Source of the DNA: Endomychus coccineus
Taxonomy: Eukaryota; Arthropoda; Insecta; Coleoptera; Endomychidae
Length of the DNA stretch: 64,000 nt
Assembly: GCA_958510875.1 (NCBI GenBank)
Contig: OY294069.1
Coordinates: forward strand, 6,519,205-6,583,204
Direction of reading: 5' to 3'
Of the stretch, positions 34,136-45,752 are shown in pieces. Both the position numbers and the translations under genes were made by a program. A model generated the notes under the pieces. That model was not told where the DNA came from, ran no database searches, and worked only from the letters and a program-made list of their open reading frames with translations. Within the stretch, counting starts at the first letter, position 1. The number at the start of each line of letters is the position of its first letter.

Positions 34136-34715
34136 TCGAGGAAATAAAGCATTCCACCTTCCAAAACTGGCGCAGTTGAATGGATTGAGGTGCGGCTTTC
34201 TGCATTCGATTGAGAAAGTAATTTAGAAATATTGCGCCGTGTTTGTTTTTTGCCGAAAACATTTGTTGCATTTCTACATCCAAAAAATGCATTTTCTGTC
34301 TGCACTTTTTGAGGTGAATAAAAAAACGGAGTTGAATTAGTTTTTCGGGGGTTTCTGGGGTCGCTGAACACCAATATGTTATCAAAAAAATTCCTTGAGG
34401 TCCCCTTGGTATGAAATTCATTGATAACCAGGGCGTCAGGACCCCCGGATACTCCGGGGAAAGTCCAAGGAGACCTCAGGCAATTTCTTGATAGCATATT
34501 CATATTCAGGGACCCCAAAAACCCCAGAGAAACCATTTCGAGTCGTTTTTTTTATTCACCTCAAAAAGTGTACTTTTTGGTTTTTCAGCAATAAACAAAC
34601 AGGGCGCGAAATTTCTAAATTACTTTCTGAATCGAATGCAGAAAACCGCATCTCAATCCATCCAACTGAGCCGGTTTTGCAAGGTTTGGTCATTTTTATT
34701 GCTTGATTTCCTCGA
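34136..34715. repeat. Large foldback element (arms ~250-280 bp)
   Basis: The left arm 34136-34415 and the reverse complement of the right arm 34468-34715 match at roughly 70-75% with small indels. Shared words include GTCGAGGAAAT, TGCATTCGATT, AAAGTAATTTAGAAAT and CACTTTTTGAGGTGAATAAA. The arms face each other across only ~50 bases, so the element could form a long hairpin. Inner arms contain GGGGTCGCTGAACACCAATATG and its inverted counterpart, a motif shared with 38150, 38860 and the window end. No transposase. Confidence 0.7.
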
Positions 34716-34777
34716 ATAATTAGTCTGGTTCGAATTTGAATTCGGATCCGGTACTCTGGTGGAAAAGTGTGGACTTG

Positions 34778-36858
34778 CCTCTTGTGTGGAGGAGATTTGG
34801 TTGATTTTTTGCGTATGAGATAACAACTGTCCGCGTTATCGATACAATGTTAAATCATAATCTAGGTTCTTATCGATCTAATTGTTAGTACTTGTTAAAC
34901 GATCGGACGTGTAAGATCATTTCCTGGCGGAACGGTTATCTAATTGTGACATAATTTGTTTTATCGAACGGAACGTGGATTCAGTCGTGATTTGACACTT
35001 GTCACGTAGCTTACGATCTGTGGGGTAAAAGCAGAAGAACCAGGATCATAGAGACCATTAGAAAGTAAAGGGGCATTCCTTATTTTTTTATATTGATTCG
35101 TTATCGCTCCCAAGTCCTCCTTTACGTCTTTAAGTAACCTCCAAGTGCTAGGAGTTTCGAGCTCGAGGGGTAAGTGTCCACTGATCTCTGTTATTTTATT
35201 CGGTTGTATGCAATACCCTTGATCGGCATAATATTGCGGAGGACGAGGTATTCACCTGTACGTATTGTATGTTTAGTAAAAACTATCAAGAATTCGGAGT
35301 TGTTATAGAAATCTTTGGAGTAATTTCAAATGTAGGGCGGGGCATTCCATGCCAAATTAGCTACCTTTTGCCCTTCCTTGTTTTTTATATTCGGTCATAT
35401 TTATTTTCATGAATCCTATCAATGCCTTACCAAAGGTTAAACCAAATCCTGCTAGTTTTTTTTTTGTACGTGGTGTTGAAATTTCTCGAATGATGTTGTA
35501 AGCTTATTTCTTTTATTTTTTTTATGCATTAACCTGCAGAAATACGAAAACAGGTAAATTGTACATACAATTTGTCGTATTTTAAGGAAATCTTCTGGTG
35601 CTGTCAATATAGTTGGTAACCTTGAAAATAACCTTCAAATCAGAAAAATCACCATAGTGAAAATGTGCCACAATCGATTTTCCTTCTCTTTGATTCTAAC
35701 TGTTGTTTAAGGTGTCTAGTATAATCTGTGAAAAACTGGAAGTGGGCCGCTAACAGGTTTTGCAGTGGGAATTTGTTTTGTTCCACGTTGTACCCACCAA
35801 TGAGAACACCTGTGCAAATATTACAATGTGAGCTCACATTGTCTCTAGAAAAGTACAATTATCTTAGCCCTAATATCAAAATCTGCAAAATTTTGGGATC
35901 CAGGGTTTGTTCATCTTGATAAAATTCAGTACGTGATTAATAAATTTAACAATTTCCACTGTAAACTTCAATTTACTTGTGAAATAGAAGTGAACAAAAC
36001 GTAATTTATTTCCTAGATATGAACATTAGGCATGATTCAGATGCCTCTGGTGTGGAGCAGATTTGATTGATTTTTTCGTGGATCACGTAAGCATCGGCCC
36101 GCGTCATCGATCTAATACTAATTCGTAATCTCTGTTGTAACCGCTACTTGTGGAAGAATCTGAAGATTAATTGCATTTCCTCGCTTGACGGTTCACGTGA
36201 AGTGGATACAATTCAAGTAAATGATAAGATCGGCATGGGGCGCATCTCCGTGGCATTCAACAGTTGTACCAGCTGTATGTATTGTATGTTTAGTAAAACT
36301 ATCAAGAATTTGTGCTTGTCATCGAAATCATTGGAGTAATTTCAAATATGGGGCGGGGCGTTTCATGTCAAATCAGCCACCTTTTGCCCTTCATATTTTT
36401 ATATCCGGTCATATTTATTTTCACGAATCCTGCCAATGTTAGTAATGACTTACCAAAGCTTAAGCCAAATCCTGCTAGTTTTTTTTTGTACATGGTGTTC
36501 AAATTTTTCGAATGGTGTCGGTAAGCTTATTTGTTTTATTTTTTTCTATGCATAAACCTACAGAAATAAGCTGTCAATATAGTTGGTGACCTTGACAATA
36601 ACCTTCACATAAAAATCGCCATAGTAAAAATGTGTCACAATCGATTTTCCCTTTCCTGGGTTCTAACTGTTGTTTAAAGTGTCTGTTTTGTCGTATTTTA
36701 AGAAAATTTTTTTAGTGCTAGCTGTCAAAATAGTTGGTGATTTTGAAAATGACATTCAAACCACAAAAACCGCAATAGTGAAAATGTGCCACAATCGATT
36801 TTCCTTTTCTTTGGATCTAACTGTTGTTCAAATTGTCTAGTATAATCTGTGCAGTGGG
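34778..36858 (+). repeat. Divergent tandem duplication (~1-kb unit) with an extra partial copy
   Basis: Copy A (34778-35735) and copy B (36041-36858) align in the same order: TGTGGAG.AGATTTG.TTGATTTTTT, ATTGTATGTTTAGTAAAA, GGGCGGGGC, CCAAATCCTGCTAGTTTTTTTT, GTCAATATAGTTGGT, CCACAATCGATTTTCC, and the shared end GTCTAGTATAATCTGTG. In copy B the GTCAA.ATAGTTGGTGA...CACAATCGATTTTCC block occurs twice (36575-36660 and 36733-36805). No coding potential; unknown repeat family. Confidence 0.75.
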
Positions 36859-38060
36859 ATCATTACTTTTTTTATTCAATAATTTTTTCAACAAATTCAC
36901 ACATTTCTTACTTTTTAATTTTCTAAGTATCCCAGTTTGTGTAAAATAATCCTTTCACAAGAAATAGATTGAAAAAACAATATACTTTGATAGATATCTT
37001 TTGTTTTTCTAACAAAACATTTCATTAACAAGACTGAATGGGGGGCCAAGACTTTTGACGTTTAGTGTATTTATCGATGTAGAACCCCAGATTAAATTTT
37101 TGATAGCGTAGCTCTGGCATACCCTTGTTATTTGCAAACAATTTTGATGGAATCGTTTGCGTGTAATTTTGATCTTCAATATGTCCAATAGAGAACTTAA
37201 ATCGGTTAACATGTTATCGGATCATGATATCTACATAACCAAGTTTCGGCGAAATTGAAAAAAAAAACAATTTATTAAACATACTGCGGATATTGCGTAG
37301 GCATTGAAGGATGGTAATTTTTTTTGTAGAGTAGATGATAAACGAGAGTCGCCGTGCTTACAGTTCTTGTTTTAATAGGACAATAATATTTGCAGTTTAT
37401 CACGTTCCCTCTGAAATTTAATATTTCACCCCTAAATTGTAGGATACGCTCGTATCCTACAGCTGCAGGAAGCAAATAATTTAAAGAACGGGAAACGTAT
37501 CGTTACTGCTGTTGTGTTTTTCGCGTGTTTGTAACGTACATGAAGTATTTTACGGCTGTAGATGAATCGCTTAGAAACAGTCTTATGTGATATGTGGGCG
37601 CCTGTAGAGAGTCGGTTACTTCCATTAGCACATGCTTCGAAACGTGGTCTATCGTACTTTGTATGTCACGTAATTTCGAGTAAAAGCTATTCGAAGAAAT
37701 TTAAGAAAACCACAACAAATTAATTAATTAACAACCTCATCAGGAGAGAAATCAGACCAAATTTCCTGTGCGTGTTATTTCTCTGTGGGGGTGACATCGA
37801 TTGGCTGCCGAAGTATTACGAATATAACCCCATGAAACTGTTACAATCATGAACAACGCTAGGAGCGCATTCTATTTTATACTGAACTGCTGAGAGACTC
37901 TACTTTATACGGATTTTTCTGATATTTCGTTCTTCATTCAGAAAATAACCCGTTTAAGCTCGATCACCCTATATGATCAATTTTTTTCATAAATAATAGA
38001 TGCAGCAATAGTAGTCAGAAGAGTTTCAGATACAGCAAACCCACATCTCCCTCGATGTGA
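36859..38060. other. Mostly featureless; one short perfect palindrome
   Basis: TGTAGGATACG (37438-37448) and CGTATCCTACA (37451-37461) form a perfect 11-bp inverted repeat with a 2-base spacer. Otherwise nothing recognised. Confidence 0.45.
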
Positions 38061-38065
38061 CGATA

Positions 38066-38954
38066 TAGTCCAGTCGTCCTGCAATTTGGATTGGAAATAT
38101 TTCCACATCTCTATTTTATGGTTGATATTTATGTTTTTTGGGTCGCTGATCACGAATATGGAGGTTAAAAGATCGTAGACCCATGGCGTTCCGAGATATT
38201 GGCCATTTTCGACCCAAAAATGGCCGTTTTTTAGAGTTTTCGTCGTTTTTGGCAATTTTAAGGGAAACAACACATTTTATCGACTATACATCGGTGGGTA
38301 AGTTGTAGAGAAATATAAAATGCATCGAATGGATACAAGAAAAAGTCTCTAAGTTATTCGGGGCTTGATATAAGGCCCATTTTGTGTTTTTTTTCGGTAA
38401 GATAAAAATTGAATTTCATAATACAAATTTTCCTCTAAGGACTTTATTTTCTGCTCAATGTTAGTATTTTATGTGTACTTTCGAACCAATTCTCGTTTTT
38501 TGTCTATCTCTCTTGGCGCCAAAATCCGCCATCTTAGAAAAAATTATAACTCCGTTGATTGAAAAGTGAAGAAATGGGACCGTTTTGAAAAATCAAGGTC
38601 CCAGAAAAAATTAATAATTTTCAGGTTAGAATACTCGTATGAGATTAAACTTTCACATGCAAATAGCGAATTGTTCTACCAGTATTTCAAGCTTCCGTAC
38701 GTTTTTTTTGGATGAGTAGAACTTGAGATATCTATTGATGTAGGTTTGGGTCCACAGTGACCCCAATTTTTAATCGAAAAAATTAAAAAAATTCTTACAG
38801 AAAAGACTTCTGGCTATCTAACGCCATGGGTCTACGATCTTTTAACCTCCATATTCGTGATCAGCGACCCAAAAAACATGAATATCAACCATAAAATAGA
38901 GATGTGGAAAAAATATCATTTTAAGTGTATCTCAATTGCAGGACGACTGGACTA
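38066..38954. mobile_element. Foldback / long-TIR element, 889 bp
   Basis: Arms 38066-38198 and 38820-38954 are inverted copies starting TAGTCCAGTCGTCCTGCAAT and including CCACATCTCTATTTTATGG, TTTTTTGGGTCGCTGATCAC and AACGCCATGGGTCTACGATC. Similarity is near complete over the inner ~100 bases, except for insertions. An ATA triplet follows both outer ends and could be a target duplication. The interior has no coding frame. Confidence 0.7.
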
Positions 38955-41900
38955 ATAGGAGAGCTTCAGATACACACTTCATCCAGTTCGCCACATATCC
39001 ATCAGCTTCTTCTAGTTAGATCGCCGGGTGCCTGTATGTTTCTATGAAGAACATACTATAGTTTCATCCCCCAAATGAAGATTTCATCCCTTAAGCCTCG
39101 CTGAAGACAGTATTCAGATGTTTCCCCAGTTGTTAAAAGGGCCTTGCTAGGGAATGGTTGTCTGAAGAAGTGGTCGTCGACAATGACCAGAGGCTATTGC
39201 ATAGTCGGTGATTTCTAAAAATAGATTTGTTACTGTTAATAATATATAATAAATAATTCCTTCTGTTCAAATTTGAACAATTAAAATGGCTCCTCCGAGC
39301 AGTAAAAATGTGAAAGTTTTGCTAATTGAATGATCATCGATCAGTCACGGGCCCCTTCGAACTTTCTTCGATCTTCGAATGCGTCTCGCAATTACCAAAA
39401 TTAAATGTTTTCTCCGAAATAATTGCCCTATCATAATTCATAAAATGACAAGAGTGGCATAGTTTATCCTCTCGCAAGATAATTGAGCCTACTCCGGCAA
39501 TGGGTTATTAATATCTGAACGTCAATTCGTCCATTCCATAGAATAATCGGCCACGAACGTGATAAAAACAATTGAACGCTGAGCTGTAAAAGCACGTCCA
39601 TCAATTTATTGAGAAGATACATCTGGTCGAAAGCTTCATTCTCTATCGGGATAAAATGTTTCCTACTCTCCCATAAATTTATAAACCATGGAATCTTTGA
39701 AATCTACTACTTCCAATTCTATTGTCCTTCTTCATAAAAGTTCTGCTATTTTTTTATTCCGATTTTATATATTTTTTCCAACACTAATTACAGAAAATAA
39801 TAATTAGGGAACTAGTTATTTACAAGCTTACTATCTCAATACATTGTGGGATTGCTGAGCCTTTTACGACAGCTGTACTTTGTATTGAATTATAATCCTT
39901 TTTCATATGATCATCTTCAATAACTCATAGACGATTGAATGCTTTCATAGTAGTTTTGGCTGAAAAAACAAGGTTATTATTATCAAACTTATGATTGTAA
40001 TAAAAGTTTAAGCAAGGAAAGTGAAAACCTTTAACTTAATGTTCACTATCAAGATCACTCTTAATTTCGACGAAGAAACCAAAAATTATATCTAATAACC
40101 GGAAGTGAGGGAAGATTGCAAATATGTTGGAATTCTACGTCCTTTTTGAAAAACTGTCAAAAATTCAAAACTATATTCCCTTTAAGTCCTGGAGATATGT
40201 CTGTCTATAATTGTTAAATAACAGAAATGTATTGATGTACAATAATTAGTCAAATCCTCAATAGGTCCGTTAACTTCAATTTCAATGAACCGTAGTGTGT
40301 ATCTAATGGCTCTTAGTGATTACATTCATCTCATGAATTGATAAATATAGAGACTAGGAGGCAATATGTTCACCGCTACTTTTCAATTATATACCCGATA
40401 GTAACATCGCTTAGCATTTCAATTTTATAGTTTTTGCATCATTAAATCGCTATTTAATTGGGAAAACAATTTGAATTGACTTGAGGGGCTGATTGAACCA
40501 ATGGTAACAGTAATTTATGTTCATCTATTATAAATTCGTTTGTACATAGGTTTAAGATGAGGAAAAGTTGATGTTTCTTATTATTATAATGAAAATGACT
40601 ACTCTCACATCCTCAACATCTGTATTATGGAACTTTTTGAACTCCTCAAATTACTTCTATTATGAGGAACAGTATGATCACAATGTAGTACAGACTTTAG
40701 ATAATTTAACAGCTCTTCCTAAACAATAGCCTGTAGAAATTTCGATGGACGTGCGAGGGCTAAGTCATATTATCTTATCTATTAGGATTCAATACAGCAA
40801 CCGCATAATCATCGCGCCAACGAGTGTCTCAGCTTTAAAAATTATTTTCTACCTAAACACCCTTGAAATAGTAAAATGGACAAGATTGTGGAAAAAGCAA
40901 CCATTATTTTAGAGCTGCGAATAGCTCTGTAGTAGTATCTAGGAATCACCAACATTTTGAGAACATGTCCAAATGAGAAGAACGTACCAATTTTGGTCAG
41001 GAAACTTGACTGGCAAGCAACCAAAGTGATTCATTTGAAATGACCATAGAAAACTATTAAAAATGGCTTAGCAATCGATGAACTTCCTTCCGATAGAACA
41101 GACTGATGGCTCAAGAATGATTAGGTTAGCGTTAGACCAACCCAAAACCGTACTCGATAAACCACCATCATTTCCCAGGTAGAATATAGATAGATGGACA
41201 GTGCCGGCTTAACCAGAGCTGCAGCACCTGCCGGAAAACAATGTTGAAGCCGATACTCGCCCACCAAGCGCAAATGAAAAAAATGTATTAGTGTTGAAAC
41301 AGCTTCGCTATTGGTAAAACAGAATTTAATGGTAAATCGGATGATTTCAGTAAATTAGCTAGATGTTTTGAAAGTGTCAACGAAGTCAATAATGCCTTAC
41401 AAAAAGAAAATATGGATTTAAGCACAACTGATGATGTTTTAATCATAGAGAGATGTTACAAAAAGAACTAAAGCTAGGCAAAATTTTTGAACTAAGGCAG
41501 CACACTTCCTTAATGACCTAAACGTAATTCTACACTACCTATAATAACAAATATAAAGTGGCAAATGCACAGATATTATGTTTGATGTCGCATATTAAAT
41601 TCAAGTAAACAAACAAAGTTTATTTCAAAACCTGTCAATTATTTTAATAGATAATTGATCGGAAACAAACTTCTGATACTATACTTCTATACTTACTGTA
41701 TAATTGTAGAGACAACGTTGCATGTCATAATATAAATCATCTTAAATCTGTCTGAATCACTATGACAAATAGAAAGGAATATTGTTCTACATTTAGTTTA
41801 ATTGAATGTCCTTAGATAGTGTATGCGTTGACCAAACAGGTTTATTTCTTGCCAAAGGTCATCTAAATTGAAGATTTGAATGCAATATTAATCAATAATA

Positions 41901-42210
41901 ATAACTTCGTTATGAATTTATAAGAGCCGCGGAATAGTGAAACATATTCATATCATTCCATTCGAAAAACGCTATGATTAATTGATCACGTGACTATCAA
42001 AATGTACCACAGAATAAAGGCGTGAAATAGATATCGATGATGTCACTTGAATCTTCAAATGATAATTTCGGACACTTCTGCAAGTTAAACATACATGCGT
42101 GATATATATTTATAACCAGAAAAAAACGGTTGTCCTTATGGTTCAATGAAATACCATAATTCCATTTGAGTAAATGAAGTTGGATGTCAGAAATAGCACT
42201 CGAAACGGGC
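38955..42210. other. Long stretch without recognised features
   Basis: AT-rich, no open frames of note. At 41290-41460 a frame reading KFNGKSDDFSKLARCFESVN and LQKENMDLSTTDDVLII is vaguely like the pre-catalytic region of hAT/ZMYM-type proteins, but too short to call. Confidence 0.3.
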
Positions 42211-42214
42211 TGGC

Positions 42215-42325
42215 CCAAAAAATACAGTTCCTATTTTCACCTCTTTAAAGCGATCTGTAAAAATCCAAACAACCAATAGGAACGACTCAATCGTCTCCAA
42301 AATGGGTTACGCACATACACACACA
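42215..42325. repeat. Dispersed repeat shared with 7263-7385
   Basis: See the first copy; same orientation, common CAACCAATA and AATCGTCTCCA words with scattered mismatches. Confidence 0.5.
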
Positions 42326-42397
42326 ACACGGGTTTGAAAATTTCCGGACTCGACCTTCAAACACCTTGTGAAAATTGAGTGATAATAAAAAAAGTCA

Positions 42398-43246
42398 GCG
42401 CACTCCGGGAGTGCAGGCAGAAGTGAAAACTTGAACTTATGGCGCGTTGGGCACTTTTTTGGGTGAGCATTTTTAGGTGCGCTCGCGACATGAGAAATTG
42501 TTCATAAAAAATCAAGTTTATCAAAGCAATGTGGGCACTTTTAGAATAGACATGAAGTATAATAATATAGAAACTATATTCGAAGGAAGTGGTTTTATTT
42601 AAATGAGTAAATATTAGTAAATAGTAAATACAAAATTTATCAATTCTCATTCATAATTTCAACAACTCTTACATCATCATTATCAGCATTTTCATCATTA
42701 TTATCAGGATTTTCATCAAATTCTAAAACTGAAACAATAGGTCTATGGTAACTAAAGTATGAAATGAACAATTTTGATTTAAATCTATTTATATATCTTG
42801 TGAATACTGCATTATTGCACTACAACAATGTTTTTATTAATTCTATTTACACTTTAGATTTGTTTTTTTAACACAATACCATAGCAGCAACACAAGTCAA
42901 ATGAAATATTTAAATAAATAAATTTTCCGTTTAATATTCATTTATAAAATAAATATAAAAAACTCTCAATCTCGTCTGTCGCGAGGGCACGAACGAATGC
43001 CCATGCAAAGACTGCGTATAGCATGCAGCGCTCTCGCATACCTATACACTCTGAGTATACATATAGGTATGTAATCTCGCCTGCCGCGAGAGCACGAACG
43101 AATGCCCATGCGAAGAGCGCGTATAGTATACATATATTATAAGAATACACGCGGAGTATATCTGTGTAAAATCTCATCTGTCGCGAGAACGGCTGAAAAT
43201 GCTCTCCCACAAAAGTGCCCAACGCGCCATAAGAAGTTTTCACTTC
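42398..43246. mobile_element. Long-TIR DNA transposon derivative with internal minisatellite
   Basis: Inverted ends 42420-42475 and 43190-43246 share GAAGTGAAAACTT, TTATGGCGCGTTGGGCACTT and GAGCATTTT. An identical AAAAAAAGTCA lies at 42387-42397 and 43247-43257 and could be an 11-bp target duplication; Mutator-like elements make 8-11 bp duplications. The left end also has a near-palindrome GCACTCCGGGAGTGC between the putative duplication and the TIR. Inside, two ~110-base tandem units plus a partial third (42968-43190) repeat TCGC.AGGGCACGAACGAATG and CCCATGC.AAGA. Minus-strand sequence 42790-42650 would encode an acidic FDENPDNNDENADNDD tail, perhaps a transposase C-terminus relic. Confidence 0.65.
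42968..43190. repeat. CG-rich minisatellite (~110-bp unit, 2+ copies)
   Basis: ATCTCGTCTGTCGCGAG (42970), ATCTCGCCTGCCGCGAG (43074) and ATCTCATCTGTCGCGAG (43170) begin successive units; GCACGAACGAATGCCCATGC occurs in the first two. Far richer in CG than the surroundings. Confidence 0.75.
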
Positions 43247-43559
43247 AAAAAAAGTCATTTAGGAAGCCTAAGATTTCGACTTTTGACCACCTATACATAT
43301 TTCTTCTATTTTGTTAATATCAGAGAAAACTATTTTGAAAGAGCAGTGTCAGAGTAAAACGATTAACATTAGACATATGGATGTCTCATAAAAGACACTC
43401 TAAAATAGCTGTAGAATTCAAAAATTAAATAATTAAATTACCGTTCAATTCGAAATCGGAAATGTTCGTAATACACTTGAAATGAATGGCTACTCAAAAA
43501 CATTTTTCAATTCCATTATTAAAGAAAGAATAAACAAAATCTATAATGTAACGTCATAA

Positions 43560-44516
43560 TATATAAATAACATAAACTGTAATACAGATAATTTTATAAC
43601 ATTACCAAATATTCCGGAGACCTCAGAGAAAATTAAGAAATATTTTTAAAAGTATGATATAAATGTTGCGCATAAACCTATTAACTAACTGTGTTGGGAA
43701 ATATTTTTCGAATCTAAAACCGTTAATACGTAACGATAAAGAAACTCACACAGTATATAAATTAAATTGTTTACATTTCGATGAGACTTATACAGGAATC
43801 TCTAAACAATATTTACAGAAAAGAATGTATGGCCATAAGTATAGTACAAGAAACAAAAAATCGATTACAAAAATGTTAATATTTTAACTAAGGAAACTAA
43901 TTATCATAAAAGATCTATTCTGGAGATGATTCACATAAAACGTGACTCCAAATCTGTAAATCATAGGACAGATATTCAGTCATTAAGTCATATTTATACT
44001 AATTTAATTAACTAAAATCCTTGCAAACTCCTGCATGCGTCTTTATAATGTTAAAAGTATATTTTAGGAAGAATGCTCAAATAGTAATATTTATAATAAG
44101 GTCTGACAACCTTTTTCTATTTGCTCATAAATCTTTAACTTTTGGTTCGAAAGTAGATACTTGATACTCCATCGACATCGATAGCGTTATGATTTTTGGT
44201 TTCAGTCGTATACAGACTTTGTTGACATGTGTTCGTATATTATAAGAATATTGCTAAACAGTGGATTCTTGATACATTTCATATACTTAAAACATTAATG
44301 CGTTACAATTATTCGTGTTTCTGTTCATTTCGACGACGTGGACATTTTAAATTGAAATTAGTGCGATAACGACGCTTTGTGCTGATACAGTTAGTTTTAA
44401 GAAATCCCGTTTTAGACTTCTGATGATGGTCGTGAGACCGAAACGTAAGTGAAGACGAAAATAATAAGCATATGTATTAGTGTGACATATTTCCCGAGAA
44501 TTTATATATAATTTGA
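43560..44516 (+). mobile_element. Penelope-like element (family 2), GIY-YIG endonuclease and 3' end
   Basis: Plus-strand translation of 43663-44000 (two frames) reads NDKETHTVYKLNCLHFDETY, TGISKQYLQKRMYGHKYSTR, then ETNYHKRSILEMIHIKRDS and VNHRTDIQSLSHIY. This is the GIY-YIG nuclease (VYK..C..C...YTG.....L..R...H) with its downstream Glu-containing helix (ILE..HI). One frameshift at ~43885. The 3' UTR is followed by 44264-44515, homologous to the solo repeat in SLC35B1 intron 1, ending TTCCCGAGAATTTATATATA. It has lost its RT. Confidence 0.8.
44415..44456 (+). ncRNA. Hammerhead-like motif in Penelope-type repeat (copy 2)
   Basis: Core CTGATGA (44420-44426) is perfect; stem II GGTC/GACC with GTGA loop (44428-44439), then GAA (44440-44442). 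Stem III is ACG/AGT, broken by one mismatch, and the base at the cleavage position is G (44451). By known hammerhead rules that blocks cleavage, so this copy is predicted inactive. Confidence 0.45.
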
Positions 44517-45745
44517 AATAAGAAATAATTTGATGCCCACTTCCGGTATTATCGGAATTTTGTCAACATTTTTAATCGAACATTCACAAATTTTCATAAA
44601 ATTAAATACTTCTAAATTAAGATTAGCTCAGGTTAGGAGTGATTGTAAGTTTAAGCCATCCGACTAGAAAGGTGTAGCTGGTGAAAAGGGCCAGCATCCA
44701 AGTCAAAAAAACCAAGGTTACCGTTAATCGCCCTGTACATTTGAGTTCTATTATCACTTATAGAAATATCTGACTGAGCACAATAAACCTACTTATGATC
44801 GAATATACACTACTATTACTCATCATAATGTTGTCCTATCACTTCAAACGGATGATGAGGCGAGACTCCTTTCTTCTAACGCGTCTTTCCGAGAAAGATG
44901 AATCATAGATGTGAAGCATGGATGTAAAAGATGCCATGACCATTCTCTACGAAAATAAATAATTAATAATACTATTTTCTATATTCTTGAACTACTTGGT
45001 AAATGTCACAATCGTAGAAACAATTATAACCATTGTTTTATAACAATTAAGTACTGCACTATCACTATTCATTACTAGTGAAATATCAAATTTTCCTCGT
45101 TCAATGTTCCTTTCTAGACAACAATGCGCGATGAAAATTCACAAACCCGACGCAGTATGTAGCTGACGTTTTACCAAAGTTTCCCCTTTTTGTAATAGAC
45201 CGTAAATCTATTCATTCCAACACCTGCTTGAGGACATAATTCAAAATTAATCATGAAATTGTTTGGTTGTTTCATAATGTACTATTGGCATTGTGTATGC
45301 ATTTTCTGATTACGACAAACGGAATTCAGTTTGTTCATCCAAGTTCTAACAATAATACAATTTTAGATTTCCGTGATCTGAAATTAATTGCAATTCGTCA
45401 AAGGGCAAATTCTGGGGAATTAATTTTTGTTTATAAGTAATCGAAACGTAAGTTCTGGTTCTGAATTGACAGAAAACTACATCTTTGAATAATAGGAAGT
45501 ATTTGACTTCAACTCGGACCATGCAACTCCACTGAAGAAGGATTCCATAGGTTTATTGAGAAGTTTAGTTGATATGAATACTAATTACAGAACAAATATT
45601 ATTTGACGTTGAAACATGAAGCTTCAAATTCTTGCAATTCGATCATGAGTTCGTAACAAATATAAACATATTACAGTTGAAAATATCTTTCACACGCAAG
45701 GCATACGCAGTGTCGCCTTTAACTTAAGGATTTTTTTAATTACAG
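44517..45745. other. No recognised feature upstream of TMEM198 coding exon 1
   Basis: Non-coding; ends with the TTTTTTTAATTACAG acceptor at 45745. Confidence 0.35.
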
Positions 45746-45752
45746 ATATACG

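Noticed and set aside
34132..34536. 134- and 117-codon minus-strand frames
   Set aside because: They lie in the arms of a non-coding foldback; both arms give similar unrelated peptides because of the inverted repeat.
41290..41460. Frame resembling a hAT/ZMYM pre-catalytic region
   Set aside because: Too short and without a second supporting motif.
42938..43258. 106-codon frame with repeated LYA.FAWAFVRALA peptide
   Set aside because: The peptide repeat simply reflects the CG-rich minisatellite; no known protein.
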